Origin: E44-bin89 sp034409565
Lineage (GTDB): Bacteria > Chloroflexota > Dehalococcoidia > Dehalococcoidales > RBG-16-60-22
DNA length: 43,787 bases
Reading direction: 5' to 3'
Assembly (NCBI GenBank): GCA_034409565.1
Contig: DAOUMS010000004.1
Location: 1 to 43,787 of the forward strand
In this document: one piece after another, positions 31,327 through 39,840 of the stretch
Layout: each line of letters opens with the position of its first letter
Numbering within the stretch: the first letter of the stretch is position 1
Translations under genes and position numbers: made by a program
Notes under the pieces: generated by a model
What the model was told of the DNA's origin: nothing
Databases searched by the model: none
What the model saw: the letters and a program-made list of their open reading frames with translations, nothing else

Positions 31327-32556
31327 CTAGGAGCCAAAGATGCTGTAGAAAATGGGCGTTTCCCCAACGAAGCCGGTGATGTAAACACCGGTGAGAATGG
31401 CGGTGGTAATAACGCCGGCCACGCACGGTCCCATGGCAAACGGCAGAATCATGGCCTTTTTATTGACCGAGGCGGCGCACTTCTGAGCCACCTTGGCCGT
31501 GGTTGGTACACAGGAAACGGCGGCGATACCGACCAGCGGATTGAACGGCTCTTTGGTTATCTTGCTGTAGATAAGGCCTCCGGCGATGCCGCCCAGCCCG
31601 GAAACCGTGAGCGCGATGACGCCCAGGACGAGCAGAATGAGCACCTTGGGGTCTAGGATAATATCCACGCCGAGGAGAGCGCCCAGGGTGAAGCCGAGGA
31701 AAAAGGTGGCACCATACAGCAGCGGGCCGGAAAGAAACTCAATGAACCGCAGGACGCCGGCCTCCTTGATGGCCAGGCCGACGAAGAAAGAAGCGAAGAG
31801 CGGGGCGGCCACCGGAAAGAGGGTGCACAGGAAGGCGCAGGTGATTACGGCGAAGGCGAACTTCGCTCCCGGCGATACCCGGGGTATGGTCTGCCAGTCC
31901 ATCTCCACCATTCTCAGGCGTTTCGGGATGATACGCACCAGGAAGGGGTAGCCGGCATAGCAGACGCCGAGATAAACATAGGCTACAACCGTGATGGGAA
32001 CGAACAGGTCCCTGGCCATCATGATAGAGCCGTAGAGAACCATCGGGCCATCGGCGCCACCCACTAGGGCGATGGCCGCCGCCTCGTTGGGCAGCAGGCC
32101 CATGGCCATGGCAATGGGCAGGGTCAGTATGGTGCCCAGTTCAGCGCAGACAGCCAGAAAGAGGCTCATATACGGCTTGGCCAGCAGTATGTCAATATCG
32201 GTAATAGCCCCGATACCCATAAAAACAAGGCAGGCAATAAGACCATTGCTGAAGGTGAAGGTGTAAACCGGCTGCAGAAAATCAATCTGCAGGAAATACA
32301 TGAGTTCTTCCACGTTGCCGGCCAGTGGGTTGATGAAGAGGTTGCCCATCTGTCCGGCCTCGAACACCATCAGGCCGCCGTTCACCGCCAGCATGCCAAT
32401 GCCCATGGGCAGCATAATCAGGGGTTCCAGAATCTTCTTGTAGGAAAGGTAGACGAAAAGAAAGCCGAGAGCGATAAGAAGCACTCTGCCGCCAGCAATC
32501 GCCGGTTCATTCAGGAAGAAGGTGTAAATGCCCTGGAAAAACTGCAGAATCAGCAT
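31327..32556 (-). CDS. Sodium-pumping decarboxylase, membrane beta subunit
   Basis: This 409-residue integral membrane protein belongs to the OadB/GcdB/MmdB family. It opens with a hydrophobic region containing KKILEPLIMLPMGIGML, and carries the diagnostic GGADGPMVLYGS and NPLVGIAAVSCVPTTAKVAQ segments. The beta subunit decarboxylates carboxybiotin and pumps Na+ outward. It follows genes for a small membrane subunit and a biotin carrier in the same orientation. The carboxyltransferase alpha subunit that would name the substrate (oxaloacetate, methylmalonyl-CoA or glutaconyl-CoA) is not in the window. Confidence 0.94.
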   Translation of the reverse strand: MLILQFFQGIYTFFLNEPAIAGGRVLLIALGFLFVYLSYKKILEPLIMLPMGIGMLAVNGGLMVFEAGQMGNLFINPLAGNVEELMYFLQIDFLQPVYTFTFSNGLIACLVFMGIGAITDIDILLAKPYMSLFLAVCAELGTILTLPIAMAMGLLPNEAAAIALVGGADGPMVLYGSIMMARDLFVPITVVAYVYLGVCYAGYPFLVRIIPKRLRMVEMDWQTIPRVSPGAKFAFAVITCAFLCTLFPVAAPLFASFFVGLAIKEAGVLRFIEFLSGPLLYGATFFLGFTLGALLGVDIILDPKVLILLVLGVIALTVSGLGGIAGGLIYSKITKEPFNPLVGIAAVSCVPTTAKVAQKCAASVNKKAMILPFAMGPCVAGVITTAILTGVYITGFVGETPIFYSIFGS

Positions 32557-32561
32557 CAGTG

Positions 32562-32723
32562 TTAACCGCCGTTAGCCTTCTCTTTTCCAGTACCGGCGGC
32601 GGTCTTGTTCCCTCCTCTCTGAACAACGAGCGCAATGCCCTTGATGATGGCGGCCACGCAGAGCGCAATGACCATCATAATGCCATAGGCAATGAAGGCA
32701 AAGAGCAATGAATTCAGAACCAT
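32562..32723 (-). CDS. Small membrane subunit of a sodium-pumping decarboxylase (OadG-like)
   Basis: This 53-residue protein starts MVLNSLLFAFIAYGIMMVIA, a single membrane helix, and ends in a short charged, Gly/Lys-rich tail. It lies 5 bases before the beta subunit and 6 bases after the biotin carrier. This matches the gamma/delta assembly subunit position in such operons. Sequence similarity at this size is weak, so the identification leans on context. Confidence 0.75.
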   Translation of the reverse strand: MVLNSLLFAFIAYGIMMVIALCVAAIIKGIALVVQRGGNKTAAGTGKEKANGG

Positions 32724-32729
32724 GTAACT

Positions 32730-32954
32730 CTACTCGTACTCAATAACGGCGATGGTATCGCCGGGCTTCACCGTCTGGTCACCTGCCACCGCCACCTTGG
32801 CCACGGTACCACCCACCGGAGCCAGAATCGGGTTTTCCATCTTCATTGACTCCAGTACGCAGATGATATCACCCTCAGCCACGGTATCCCCCGCTTTAAC
32901 GTTTACACTGATTATCTTCCCCGTGATGGGAACCTGTATGTTTTCCTGTGCCAT
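32730..32954 (-). CDS. Biotin carrier (biotinyl-lipoyl) protein
   Basis: This is a 74-residue single biotinyl domain with the biotinylation motif ESMKMENPI, where the Lys between two Met residues carries biotin; the family more often has AMKM. The glycine turns GDTVAEGDII and GDQTVKPGD are normal. It carries the carboxyl group from the missing alpha subunit to the membrane beta subunit. It lacks the Pro/Ala hinge found in many gamma subunits. Its ATG has an AAAGGAA ribosome site. The clpC terminator lies just upstream. Confidence 0.92.
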   Translation of the reverse strand: MAQENIQVPITGKIISVNVKAGDTVAEGDIICVLESMKMENPILAPVGGTVAKVAVAGDQTVKPGDTIAVIEYE

Positions 32955-32985
32955 ATTGAGTTCCTTTCTTTAAATTGACGAACTG

Positions 32986-33023
32986 AAAAAGGCGGCTGGT
33001 TACCTAATCTTGTACCTGCCGCC
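32986..33023 (-). terminator. Intrinsic terminator of clpC
   Basis: On the minus strand GGCGGC-A-GGT (33023-33014) pairs with ACC-A-GCCGCC (33000-32991), followed directly by TTTTT (32990-32986). It starts about 34 bases after the clpC stop and separates it from the biotin carrier gene. Confidence 0.85.
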
Positions 33024-33056
33024 CTGGTTCGAAATCATGTGTATCATTATCCTAAA

Positions 33057-35528
33057 TCAATCTTCCTCACCCATTAGGGCACCTACTGCGGTGGTGGGAT
33101 GGACCACAATCTGGTCTCCCTCCAGGTCAACGACCACGGTATCGCCTGACTGGAAATTACCCCGGAGAAGGTCTTCCGACAATTTATCCTCCACCATGTC
33201 CTGAATTACCCGCCGCAGCGGCCGGGCACCATAGACCTCGTCATAGCCTTTTTCGCCGAGGAAGTCCTTGGCCGTGTCAGTTACCTCCAGCGTGATGCCT
33301 TTCTCTTTAAGTTGCTGGGTTACCGAGGCCAGCATCAGGTCGACAATCTGACGTATCTGCTCCTTGCTCAGGGAGTGGAAGACCACGACGCCGTCAACCC
33401 GGTTGAGAAACTCGGGGCGGAAAGTCTTCTTCAGCTCATTGAGCAGGTTTTCCTTCATTTTTTCATAGGACTGCTCGCGTGTCTTGGCCTCGTTCGACCT
33501 TGAGGCGAAGCCGAGCACCGTGCCCTTCCGGATCATTTCGGCGCCAACGTTGCTGGTCATGACAATGATGCTGTTGCGGAAATCAACCCGGCGGCCCTTG
33601 GCGTCGGTCAGGTGGCCGTCATCAAAAATCTGGAGCAGCAGATTGAATACATCTGGATGCGCCTTTTCAATCTCATCAAGGAGGATGCAGCAGTATGACT
33701 TGCGCCTGACGGCCTCGGTCAGCTGCCCGCCCTCTTCATAGCCAACGTAGCCAGGAGGAGCACCGACCAGTCGGGAGACGGCAAACTTCTCCATGAACTC
33801 GGACATATCCAGGCGAATAAGGGTGTCCTCGCCGCCGAACATGAATTCGGCCAGCGCCCGGACCAGCTCCGTTTTGCCCACGCCAGTCGGGCCGAGAAAG
33901 ATGAAATTCCCAATCGGACGTCTCGGGTCTTTCAGTCCGGCCCGGGCACGTCTGATGGCTTTTGAGATGGTATTAATCGCTTCGTCCTGACCGATGATGC
34001 GGTGGTGTATCACTTCTTCCATGTTTAACAGACGGCTGGTTTCATCACCCGCCAATTGCACCACGGGTATGCCCGTCCACATGCTCACCACTTCAGCGAT
34101 GTTTTCTGCGGTGACCACCGGTTTGTCTTCCCCTTTTTCTGCCTGCCACTCCTCATCAAGCTTGCGGATTTTCTCCTCAAGTTGCAACTCCTGCTCCCTG
34201 AGTTCGGCGGCGCGGTCATACTCCTGGGCGGCCAGTGCGCTGTCCTTATCTTTGCGCTTTATCTCAACCAGCTGTTTGGCCTCGCGCAGTGAGATGGGCA
34301 TGGTGTGGTATTTTATCCTTACCCGCGATGAAGCTTCATCAACCAGGTCAATGGCCTTATCGGGCAGGAAGCGGTCTGGTATGTATCTGGCGGCGAGAGT
34401 GGCCGCAGAATTTAATGCCTCATCACCTATGGTTAAGTGATGGTGCTCTTCATAACGCTCTTTAATGCCGCGCAGAATATCCAGCGTATCTTCGACGGTG
34501 GGCTCTTCCACCAGCACCGGCTGAAATCGGCGTTCCAGGGCGGCATCGCGCTCCACGTATTTACGGTAATCATCCAGAGTGGTGGCGCCAATGCACTGCA
34601 GTTCCCCGCGCGAGAGCGAGGGTTTGAGGATATTGGCGGCATCAACCGCCCCCTCGGCGGCACCAGCGCCCACCATGGTGTGGAATTCGTCGATAAAAAG
34701 CACACAGTTGCCGGCGGTCCTTATTTCCTCGATAACCTTCTTGACTCTCTCCTCGAACTCACCGCGGTACTTTGTCCCGGCCACGAGCGACCCCATATCG
34801 AGGGCCACCAGCCGCCGGTCCTCCAGCGTTTCGGGGACATCACCGGCAACGATGCGGTGTGCCAGGCCTTCCACAATGGCGGTCTTGCCTACGCCCGGCT
34901 CACCGATAAGCGCCGGATTGTTCTTGGTGCGGCGACTGAGAATCTGGATGACACGCTCGATTTCCTTTACCCGTCCGATTACCGGGTCGAGCTTGCCCGC
35001 CCGGGCGGCTGCGGTCAGGTCAACGCCGAGCTGGTCCAGGGCCGGGGTGCGACTGGTCGAGCGGCCGACTCTGGAACGGGGCACTCCCTGGCTGAGAACC
35101 TGCGCCGTTTCGGAACGGGTCCGCTCCAGTGTAACCCCGAGACTGTCCAGCACACCGGCGGCAACTCCCTCGGCCTCACGCAGTAATCCCAGAAGGAGGT
35201 GTTCCGTACCGATGTAGTTATGGCCGAGCTGCCGCGCTTCATCAATGGCCAGCTCAATGACACGCTTGGCGCGGGGAGTGAGACCGGTCTCGCTGGTGCT
35301 TGGTCTTTCGCCCCGGCTGCTGATAAATTCCACCGCCGATCTTATCTTGTTGAGGCTGACACCAAGGTTGGTCAGTACTTTGGCGGCGACGCCTTCCTCT
35401 TCTCGTGCTAGGCCAAGAAGAATGTGCTCCGTGCCAATATAACTGTGGTTCATCTGGCGGGCTTCTTCCTGGGCAATGGTCAGTACCCGCCGTGCCCGCT
35501 CAGAGAACTTTTCAAATCTGCTGGACAT
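33057..35528 (-). CDS. clpC: ATP-dependent Clp protease ATP-binding subunit ClpC
   Basis: This is an 823-residue Hsp100 unfoldase. It has two N-terminal Clp repeats (each with a YIGTEHILLGL-type segment), a first AAA+ domain with GEPGVGKTAIVEGLA, a middle coiled-coil/UVR region (around EYDRAAELREQE) and a second AAA+ domain with GPTGVGKTELVRALAEF. It feeds substrates to ClpP. A GGAGAGAG ribosome site precedes the ATG. The 5S rRNA gene lies 70 bases upstream in the same orientation. No mcsA/mcsB or ctsR gene is adjacent, unlike Firmicutes. Confidence 0.97.
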   Translation of the reverse strand: MSSRFEKFSERARRVLTIAQEEARQMNHSYIGTEHILLGLAREEEGVAAKVLTNLGVSLNKIRSAVEFISSRGERPSTSETGLTPRAKRVIELAIDEARQLGHNYIGTEHLLLGLLREAEGVAAGVLDSLGVTLERTRSETAQVLSQGVPRSRVGRSTSRTPALDQLGVDLTAAARAGKLDPVIGRVKEIERVIQILSRRTKNNPALIGEPGVGKTAIVEGLAHRIVAGDVPETLEDRRLVALDMGSLVAGTKYRGEFEERVKKVIEEIRTAGNCVLFIDEFHTMVGAGAAEGAVDAANILKPSLSRGELQCIGATTLDDYRKYVERDAALERRFQPVLVEEPTVEDTLDILRGIKERYEEHHHLTIGDEALNSAATLAARYIPDRFLPDKAIDLVDEASSRVRIKYHTMPISLREAKQLVEIKRKDKDSALAAQEYDRAAELREQELQLEEKIRKLDEEWQAEKGEDKPVVTAENIAEVVSMWTGIPVVQLAGDETSRLLNMEEVIHHRIIGQDEAINTISKAIRRARAGLKDPRRPIGNFIFLGPTGVGKTELVRALAEFMFGGEDTLIRLDMSEFMEKFAVSRLVGAPPGYVGYEEGGQLTEAVRRKSYCCILLDEIEKAHPDVFNLLLQIFDDGHLTDAKGRRVDFRNSIIVMTSNVGAEMIRKGTVLGFASRSNEAKTREQSYEKMKENLLNELKKTFRPEFLNRVDGVVVFHSLSKEQIRQIVDLMLASVTQQLKEKGITLEVTDTAKDFLGEKGYDEVYGARPLRRVIQDMVEDKLSEDLLRGNFQSGDTVVVDLEGDQIVVHPTTAVGALMGEED

Positions 35529-35601
35529 CTCTCTCCTTGGATATACTGCCCACCATCATTTGTTTATAGTGTAAAGCAACCACGAATGAAGGTCAACAAG
35601 C

Positions 35602-35722
35602 CTCCTGGCAATGGCATATTTTCCACAAGGGGTTGCCCCCTCAGTATCGTCTGCGCTGGGGCGTTTCACTTCCGTGTTCGGGATGGGAACGGGTGGTACC
35701 ACCCCGCTCGAACCACCAGGAG
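35602..35722 (-). rRNA. rrf: 5S ribosomal RNA
   Basis: On the minus strand the sequence has the conserved 5S core CCCGTTCCCATCCCGAACAC and the GAAGTGAAACGCCCCAGCG loop. The terminal helix closes with CCTGG and CCAGG; the surrounding AGCCTCCTGG/CCAGGAGGCT pairing extends from 35599 to 35725. Mature ends are estimated by alignment to E. coli 5S. There is no 16S or 23S gene in the window, so this copy stands alone. Confidence 0.93.
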
Positions 35723-35768
35723 GCTCGCTTTTACGCAAACGGTCAGGTATTGCTGAATACCAGAAGTA

Positions 35769-35797
35769 ATAATAGCATAAGATAATAGTAAATGCAA
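35769..35797 (-). promoter_or_regulatory. Promoter of the 5S rRNA gene
   Basis: On the minus strand TTGCAT (35797-35792) and TATTAT (35774-35769) are 17 bases apart, about 47 bases before the 5S gene. It indicates independent transcription. Confidence 0.65.
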
Positions 35798-35918
35798 TCC
35801 GAAAGCACACCGGTATTGCCATGTGCTCGTGGAAAAACTGACCCCCCTACCAAAGTAATGGGCAGAACGGACTTTGGTAAATTGTAATGCATATGGCTAA
35901 TAAAATCTTAACAATCTC

Positions 35919-35947
35919 TTGACAAGCCCGATGACAAGTGATAGCTT
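35919..35947 (+). promoter_or_regulatory. Candidate promoter of remA-gmk
   Basis: TTGACA (35919-35924) and TAGCTT (35942-35947) are 17 bases apart, with a leader of about 110 bases before remA. The -10 element is poor. Apart from this and the 5S promoter, the region 35726-36060 holds nothing else recognisable. Confidence 0.4.
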
Positions 35948-36060
35948 ATGAGAGATACTTACCCTCAATGCCAGTCATTTATGGTGCTGCCGCAGAGTGA
36001 TACGTGAATATTCAAGTTTAATCGTGGCTTTATTAATATTTTTAACTTAGGGGGCGCTCA

Positions 36061-36354
36061 GTGGATATGGAGTTAGTGCACATTGGATTTGGCAATATAC
36101 TGGTGATGAACCGGGTAATTGCCATGGCAGCACCGAATTCAGCACCGACCAAGCGGACGGTGCAGGAGGCAAAAGCCCGTGGCCAGCTTATTGATATGAC
36201 CAATGGGCGAAGAACCAAGGTCGTTATTTTTGTTGATAGCGGTCACGTTATTCTGGCGGCACTCGCCCCGGAAACAATCGCCGGCAGGCTCCAGACAAGT
36301 CGTTCTAGCCCGGGTATGAGACTGGAGCAAAGCGACGAAAAAGATGAGTCCTAG
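36061..36354 (+). CDS. remA: RemA-like regulatory protein (DUF370)
   Basis: This 97-residue protein has the DUF370/RemA pattern: VHIGFGNILVMNRVIAM, the serine/proline segment APNSAPTKRTVQEAKARGQLIDMTNGR and VVIFVDSGHVILAAL. In Bacillus, RemA is a DNA-binding regulator that forms ring-shaped multimers. The GTG start follows an AGGGGGC ribosome site. Its end overlaps gmk by 11 bases, the usual remA-gmk order. Confidence 0.92.
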   Translation: MDMELVHIGFGNILVMNRVIAMAAPNSAPTKRTVQEAKARGQLIDMTNGRRTKVVIFVDSGHVILAALAPETIAGRLQTSRSSPGMRLEQSDEKDES

Positions 36355-36973
36355 TCGAGGATTGCCACCCAGTTCACCTGGTAAACCACTGCTCATTGTT
36401 CTCTCTGGACCTTCAGGGGTCGGCAAAGACGCCCTGCTCAGTCGGATGAAAGAGTTCAGGTACCCCCTGGAATACATCACCACGGTAACCACGCGCTCAC
36501 GACGCGCTGGAGAACGCAATCACATTGATTACCACTTCATCATCCCGAAAAAGTTCCAGGATATGATAAAACAGGGGGAGCTGCTGGAATACGCCAATGT
36601 CTATGGTAACTGGTACGGCGTGCCCAAACAGCCGGTTCAGGAAGCGCTCAATAACGGTCAGGATACGATTATTAAAGTAGACATCCAGGGCGTGGCGAAT
36701 ATAAAAAAGATAGTTCCCAAAGCGGTATTCATCTTCCTCATGCCGCCATCAATGGAAGAACTGGGGAAAAGACTGAAACGGCGGCATTCGGAATCATCTT
36801 TTGACCTGAACGTGCGCATGCGGACCGCCACCGAAGAAATGAAGCAAATATCAATGTTTGATTACGTGGTCTACAGCCAGCAGGGCGAGATTAACCGCGC
36901 CGCGGCCGACATTATGGCCATCATTACTGCGGAGAAATGCCGGGTAACTCCCCGGGAGATAAACCTGGAGTAA
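36344..36973 (+). CDS. gmk: Guanylate kinase
   Basis: This 209-residue kinase has the P-loop LSGPSGVGKDALLSRM and the GMP-binding segment TTVTTRSRRAGERNHIDYHF, followed by LLEYANVYGNWYGVPKQPV. The glycine P-loop carries Asp in place of the more common Ser/Thr (GVGKD). It phosphorylates GMP to GDP. It overlaps remA by 11 bases and ends 2 bases before the convergent rarA. Confidence 0.95.
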   Translation: MSPSRGLPPSSPGKPLLIVLSGPSGVGKDALLSRMKEFRYPLEYITTVTTRSRRAGERNHIDYHFIIPKKFQDMIKQGELLEYANVYGNWYGVPKQPVQEALNNGQDTIIKVDIQGVANIKKIVPKAVFIFLMPPSMEELGKRLKRRHSESSFDLNVRMRTATEEMKQISMFDYVVYSQQGEINRAAADIMAIITAEKCRVTPREINLE

Positions 36974-36975
36974 AA

Positions 36976-38364
36976 TCAGGCTTCTTCTGACGATTCCGAC
37001 TCTGGTTCCGATTCCGGTTCAGCCGGTTCTGGTGGCGCCTTGTCCTGCCACCAGGACTTCAGGCGGGATATAATCTGCTTTTCGTAGCCCTGCGTGCTCG
37101 GCGTGTAATATTTCTTACCCTTAAGGCGGTCCGGCAGGTTCTGTTGCTCCACAAAATGGTCGGGATAGTTATGGGCATACTTGTAGTCTTTGCCGTATCC
37201 CATCTCCTTCATGAGCGGCGTTACCGGGTTGCGCAGGTGGAGGGGAACCGACTCGCTGGGGCCCTGGGTGATTTCCTTCTGGGCGCGGGAGTAGGCCTCA
37301 TAAAGTGAATTGCTCTTCGGGGCGGTGGCCAGGTAAACGGCTGCCTCGGCCAGTGCCAGGTTGCCCTCGGGCATACCGATGAAGTGCACCGCCTGCTGGG
37401 CTGCCATGGCGATTACCAGGGCCTGGGGGTCAGCCATGCCAACATCTTCCGAGGCGAAACGGACTAGGCGGCGGGCAATGTAGAGCGGGTCTTCGCCGGC
37501 ATCCAGCATCCGGGCCAGCCAGTACAGCGAGGCGTCCGGGTCCGAGCCGCGCATGGACTTGTGCAGCGCGGAGATTATGTCATAGTGCTGTTCGCCGTCT
37601 TTATCGTAAGGCAGTGCGCGGTGCTGGAGTGCGTCCTCAATGATAGGCAGGGTAACGTGGCGCTTCCCCTCTTCATCGGGAGGCGTGCTCAGCGCTGCCA
37701 TCTCCAGCGCGTTGAGCGCAATACGGGCATCATGGTTGGATAGAGAGATAAGATGGCTGAAGGCCTCGGGCGCGATTTCAATATTGAAGTGGCCCAGACC
37801 GCGCAGGGTGTCCTTGAGGGCTCTGGTGAGGATGACCTGTATCTGGTCATCGGTCAGGGGTCTGAGGGGCATGACGCGACTCCTGGAAAGCAGGGGGGAG
37901 GTGACCTCGAAGGAGGGGTTTTCCGTGGTGGCACCGATAAGGGTAATGGTGCCGTCTTCAACATAGGGCAATACGGCATCCTGCTGCGTTTTATTGAAGC
38001 GGTGGATTTCATCAATGAAGAGGATGGTCTTCTGCAAATTCATCTGACGGCGGCCCTTGGCCTCTTCGATGATGCGGCGCAGGTCATTGACGCTGGCGCT
38101 GACGGCGCTGATGGGGGAGAAATTGGCGCCGGTCATATTGGCGATGATATAGGCCAGCGTTGTCTTGCCGCTGCCCGGCGGGCCCCAGAGGATAATTGAC
38201 GGTATCTTGCCGCTTTCAATGACTTTTCTCAGCACACGGCCCGCGCCGATGATGTGCTCCTGCCCGACGAAGGTGTTGAGGCTGGTGGGTCGCATGCGGG
38301 TGGCCAGCGGCGCTTCGTTGGCCTGGAGTTCCTCGGCCTGCTTCTCAAACATGTCCATGCTCAT
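36976..38364 (-). CDS. rarA: Replication-associated recombination protein A
   Basis: This is a 462-residue AAA+ ATPase of the RarA/MgsA/WRNIP1 family. It has TSLNTFVGQEHIIG, the Walker A motif GPPGSGKTTLAYI, the Walker B segment TILFIDEIHRFNKTQQDAVLP and the C-terminal clamp-loader-like RKLV-type region with MGYGKDYKYAHNYPDHFV. It acts at stalled replication forks. A C-terminal acidic tail (about 440-462) rich in Pro and Glu is an addition to the usual end. It converges with gmk. Confidence 0.96.
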   Translation of the reverse strand: MSMDMFEKQAEELQANEAPLATRMRPTSLNTFVGQEHIIGAGRVLRKVIESGKIPSIILWGPPGSGKTTLAYIIANMTGANFSPISAVSASVNDLRRIIEEAKGRRQMNLQKTILFIDEIHRFNKTQQDAVLPYVEDGTITLIGATTENPSFEVTSPLLSRSRVMPLRPLTDDQIQVILTRALKDTLRGLGHFNIEIAPEAFSHLISLSNHDARIALNALEMAALSTPPDEEGKRHVTLPIIEDALQHRALPYDKDGEQHYDIISALHKSMRGSDPDASLYWLARMLDAGEDPLYIARRLVRFASEDVGMADPQALVIAMAAQQAVHFIGMPEGNLALAEAAVYLATAPKSNSLYEAYSRAQKEITQGPSESVPLHLRNPVTPLMKEMGYGKDYKYAHNYPDHFVEQQNLPDRLKGKKYYTPSTQGYEKQIISRLKSWWQDKAPPEPAEPESEPESESSEEA

Positions 38365-38496
38365 AATATCACCTTCTTTAGGTTAACATAAACCGCAACC
38401 TTTCTCAAGGTTTTTTAGCATCCTCATCCCCTCTAAAACTCCCCGTTTTATTTCTTCTGCGCCTCTGACCCTATTTTAGTATTTAGAGATTAGGAT

Positions 38497-39111
38497 TTAA
38501 CCTTTTCCCTGCCAAGCTGGCATGGTCGCCATGTATTCTCTGGCGGCTTTCTCTGCGGTCGCCTTGTCCATGTGTTGCGTGCTCATCATGAAGCCAATCA
38601 TGCCTTCATAGACCTCTTCGTATTTTTTCAGGCTGCCGTCAGTGTTGGCGCAGTGCACGCAGTAGACGTTGGCCGGGTTGCCGCCGCCGAAGTCCTCCGC
38701 TTTGCTCATGGGCATGCCGCAGCTGAGGCACTTTTTGCCGACTACCTGGTTGAAGGTAAGCTGGTAGCCGTTAATGTCCTCAACGGTGAAGTCGCGTATG
38801 CCGAAAGGCTCGTCTTTCAGGTCAGAGATTATCTTTGCCCCTTTGCCCTTCACCGCCCGGTAGTACTCGTCAATATCGCCGTCAATCTGGAGATAGAGGT
38901 TTACACCCCTCCCCAGCTTTTCCCCGGCACCGATGCCGCAGTTGGCGGCGGGGATGACCATCAGCACCATGTCATCTTTGGACAGGTCAGCGTATTCCGG
39001 ATTATTTGCGTCTGGGAACATCATGCCCATCTTGAAGCCCAGGACATCTTTATAGAAGGCGATTGTCTGCTTCATGTCTCTGACCGCCAGCGTGGGGGAT
39101 AGATAGCCCAT
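38497..39111 (-). CDS. Glyoxalase/VOC domain fused to a putative zinc ribbon
   Basis: This 204-residue protein has an N-terminal VOC domain (about 1-125), with LSPTLAVRDMKQTIAFYKDVLGFKMG and GIRDFTVEDINGYQLTFNQV. It is followed by a zinc ribbon (CLSCGMPM and YCVHC) and a short helical tail with GFMMSTQHMDKATAEKAAREYM. The VOC fold acts in glyoxalases, dioxygenases and resistance proteins; the metal ligands here are not obvious. The zinc ribbon plus tail matches the putative zinc ribbon family (Zn_ribbon_2) often fused to small domains. Its function is unknown. A GGAGGT ribosome site precedes the ATG. Confidence 0.85.
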   Translation of the reverse strand: MGYLSPTLAVRDMKQTIAFYKDVLGFKMGMMFPDANNPEYADLSKDDMVLMVIPAANCGIGAGEKLGRGVNLYLQIDGDIDEYYRAVKGKGAKIISDLKDEPFGIRDFTVEDINGYQLTFNQVVGKKCLSCGMPMSKAEDFGGGNPANVYCVHCANTDGSLKKYEEVYEGMIGFMMSTQHMDKATAEKAAREYMATMPAWQGKG

Positions 39112-39151
39112 ATTCAGACCTCCTTTACTTATATCAAAGATACTAGATACT

Positions 39152-39832
39152 TCATAGCTGGTTCTTTATCCATTCAAACTTTAAATCTGCGTCATTTCTT
39201 GCTTTTATTATCCTATGCATGTATTTATCATAGTCTCTCTCAAAGGTTCTCCTTGAGCTAATTAATAGCTTTACCAAAGGAGGTAGGTTAGTCACAAAAG
39301 ATTTTAATAGCATTATATCTTTCTTGGAAAGCATCCATATATTTTTAGTTAGTTCTTGATTCTTCCCTTGCCCCACATAATTAAATGCAACTGCCCACTG
39401 TCCATGGGCAACTCTGTTTCTCAATTCCATGAAAGGTTTTAAATATTCAGTGATGATTTCACATAGTGTTTCATAACGGTGATAATTCGTATCACCAAGA
39501 TTTAATGAATTTAGTTCCCTGTCCTGTTTATTAAAGTATTTATCCCTAAAGAAGTAATTAATCACTAACAACCATTTTTCAATTTCTGTCTTTCTGGATA
39601 GGTCTACACTATCCAGGAATCGCTTAGTGAAATGTTCATTCTCTGTAATTAGGATATTCAATTCAACTTCAGCTAGGGAAGCCCACAGAATTAACATTAA
39701 TTTTGAATAAATATTATCTAATGAAACCTCATTCTGTTTTAAGTCCTTTTTCAATGCGTTGATATGAAATCTATTTAACAGAGTAATAGCCATCTTAATT
39801 TGGCGTTTGTTTTTCTGCCAATCTCTGTACAT
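39152..39832 (-). CDS. AT-rich HEPN-like protein, uncharacterised
   Basis: This protein of up to 226 residues is largely helical and strongly AT-rich (roughly 30-35 percent GC) compared with its neighbours near 58 percent. It contains LRNRVAHGQW, which fits the Rx4-6H motif of HEPN-family RNases (Arg, four residues, His), placed after a long helix with TEYLKPFMEL. The family is not otherwise recognised. It begins 8 bases after the Memo/AMMECR1 stop; an in-frame ATG at 39793 is an alternative start. Ribosome sites are weak. GC and lone placement suggest acquisition. HEPN proteins often act in defence or toxin-antitoxin systems, but no partner toxin or antitoxin is adjacent. Confidence 0.72.
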   Translation of the reverse strand: MYRDWQKNKRQIKMAITLLNRFHINALKKDLKQNEVSLDNIYSKLMLILWASLAEVELNILITENEHFTKRFLDSVDLSRKTEIEKWLLVINYFFRDKYFNKQDRELNSLNLGDTNYHRYETLCEIITEYLKPFMELRNRVAHGQWAVAFNYVGQGKNQELTKNIWMLSKKDIMLLKSFVTNLPPLVKLLISSRRTFERDYDKYMHRIIKARNDADLKFEWIKNQL

Positions 39833-39840
39833 ATCTGTAT

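Noticed and set aside
34437..35186. A 249-residue plus-strand frame over clpC
   Set aside because: It is antisense to clpC and carries no domain.
38394..38414. A plus-strand AACCTT-TCTC-AAGGTT hairpin with T-run upstream of rarA
   Set aside because: It would end only antisense transcription into the rarA promoter region; no plus-strand gene feeds it.
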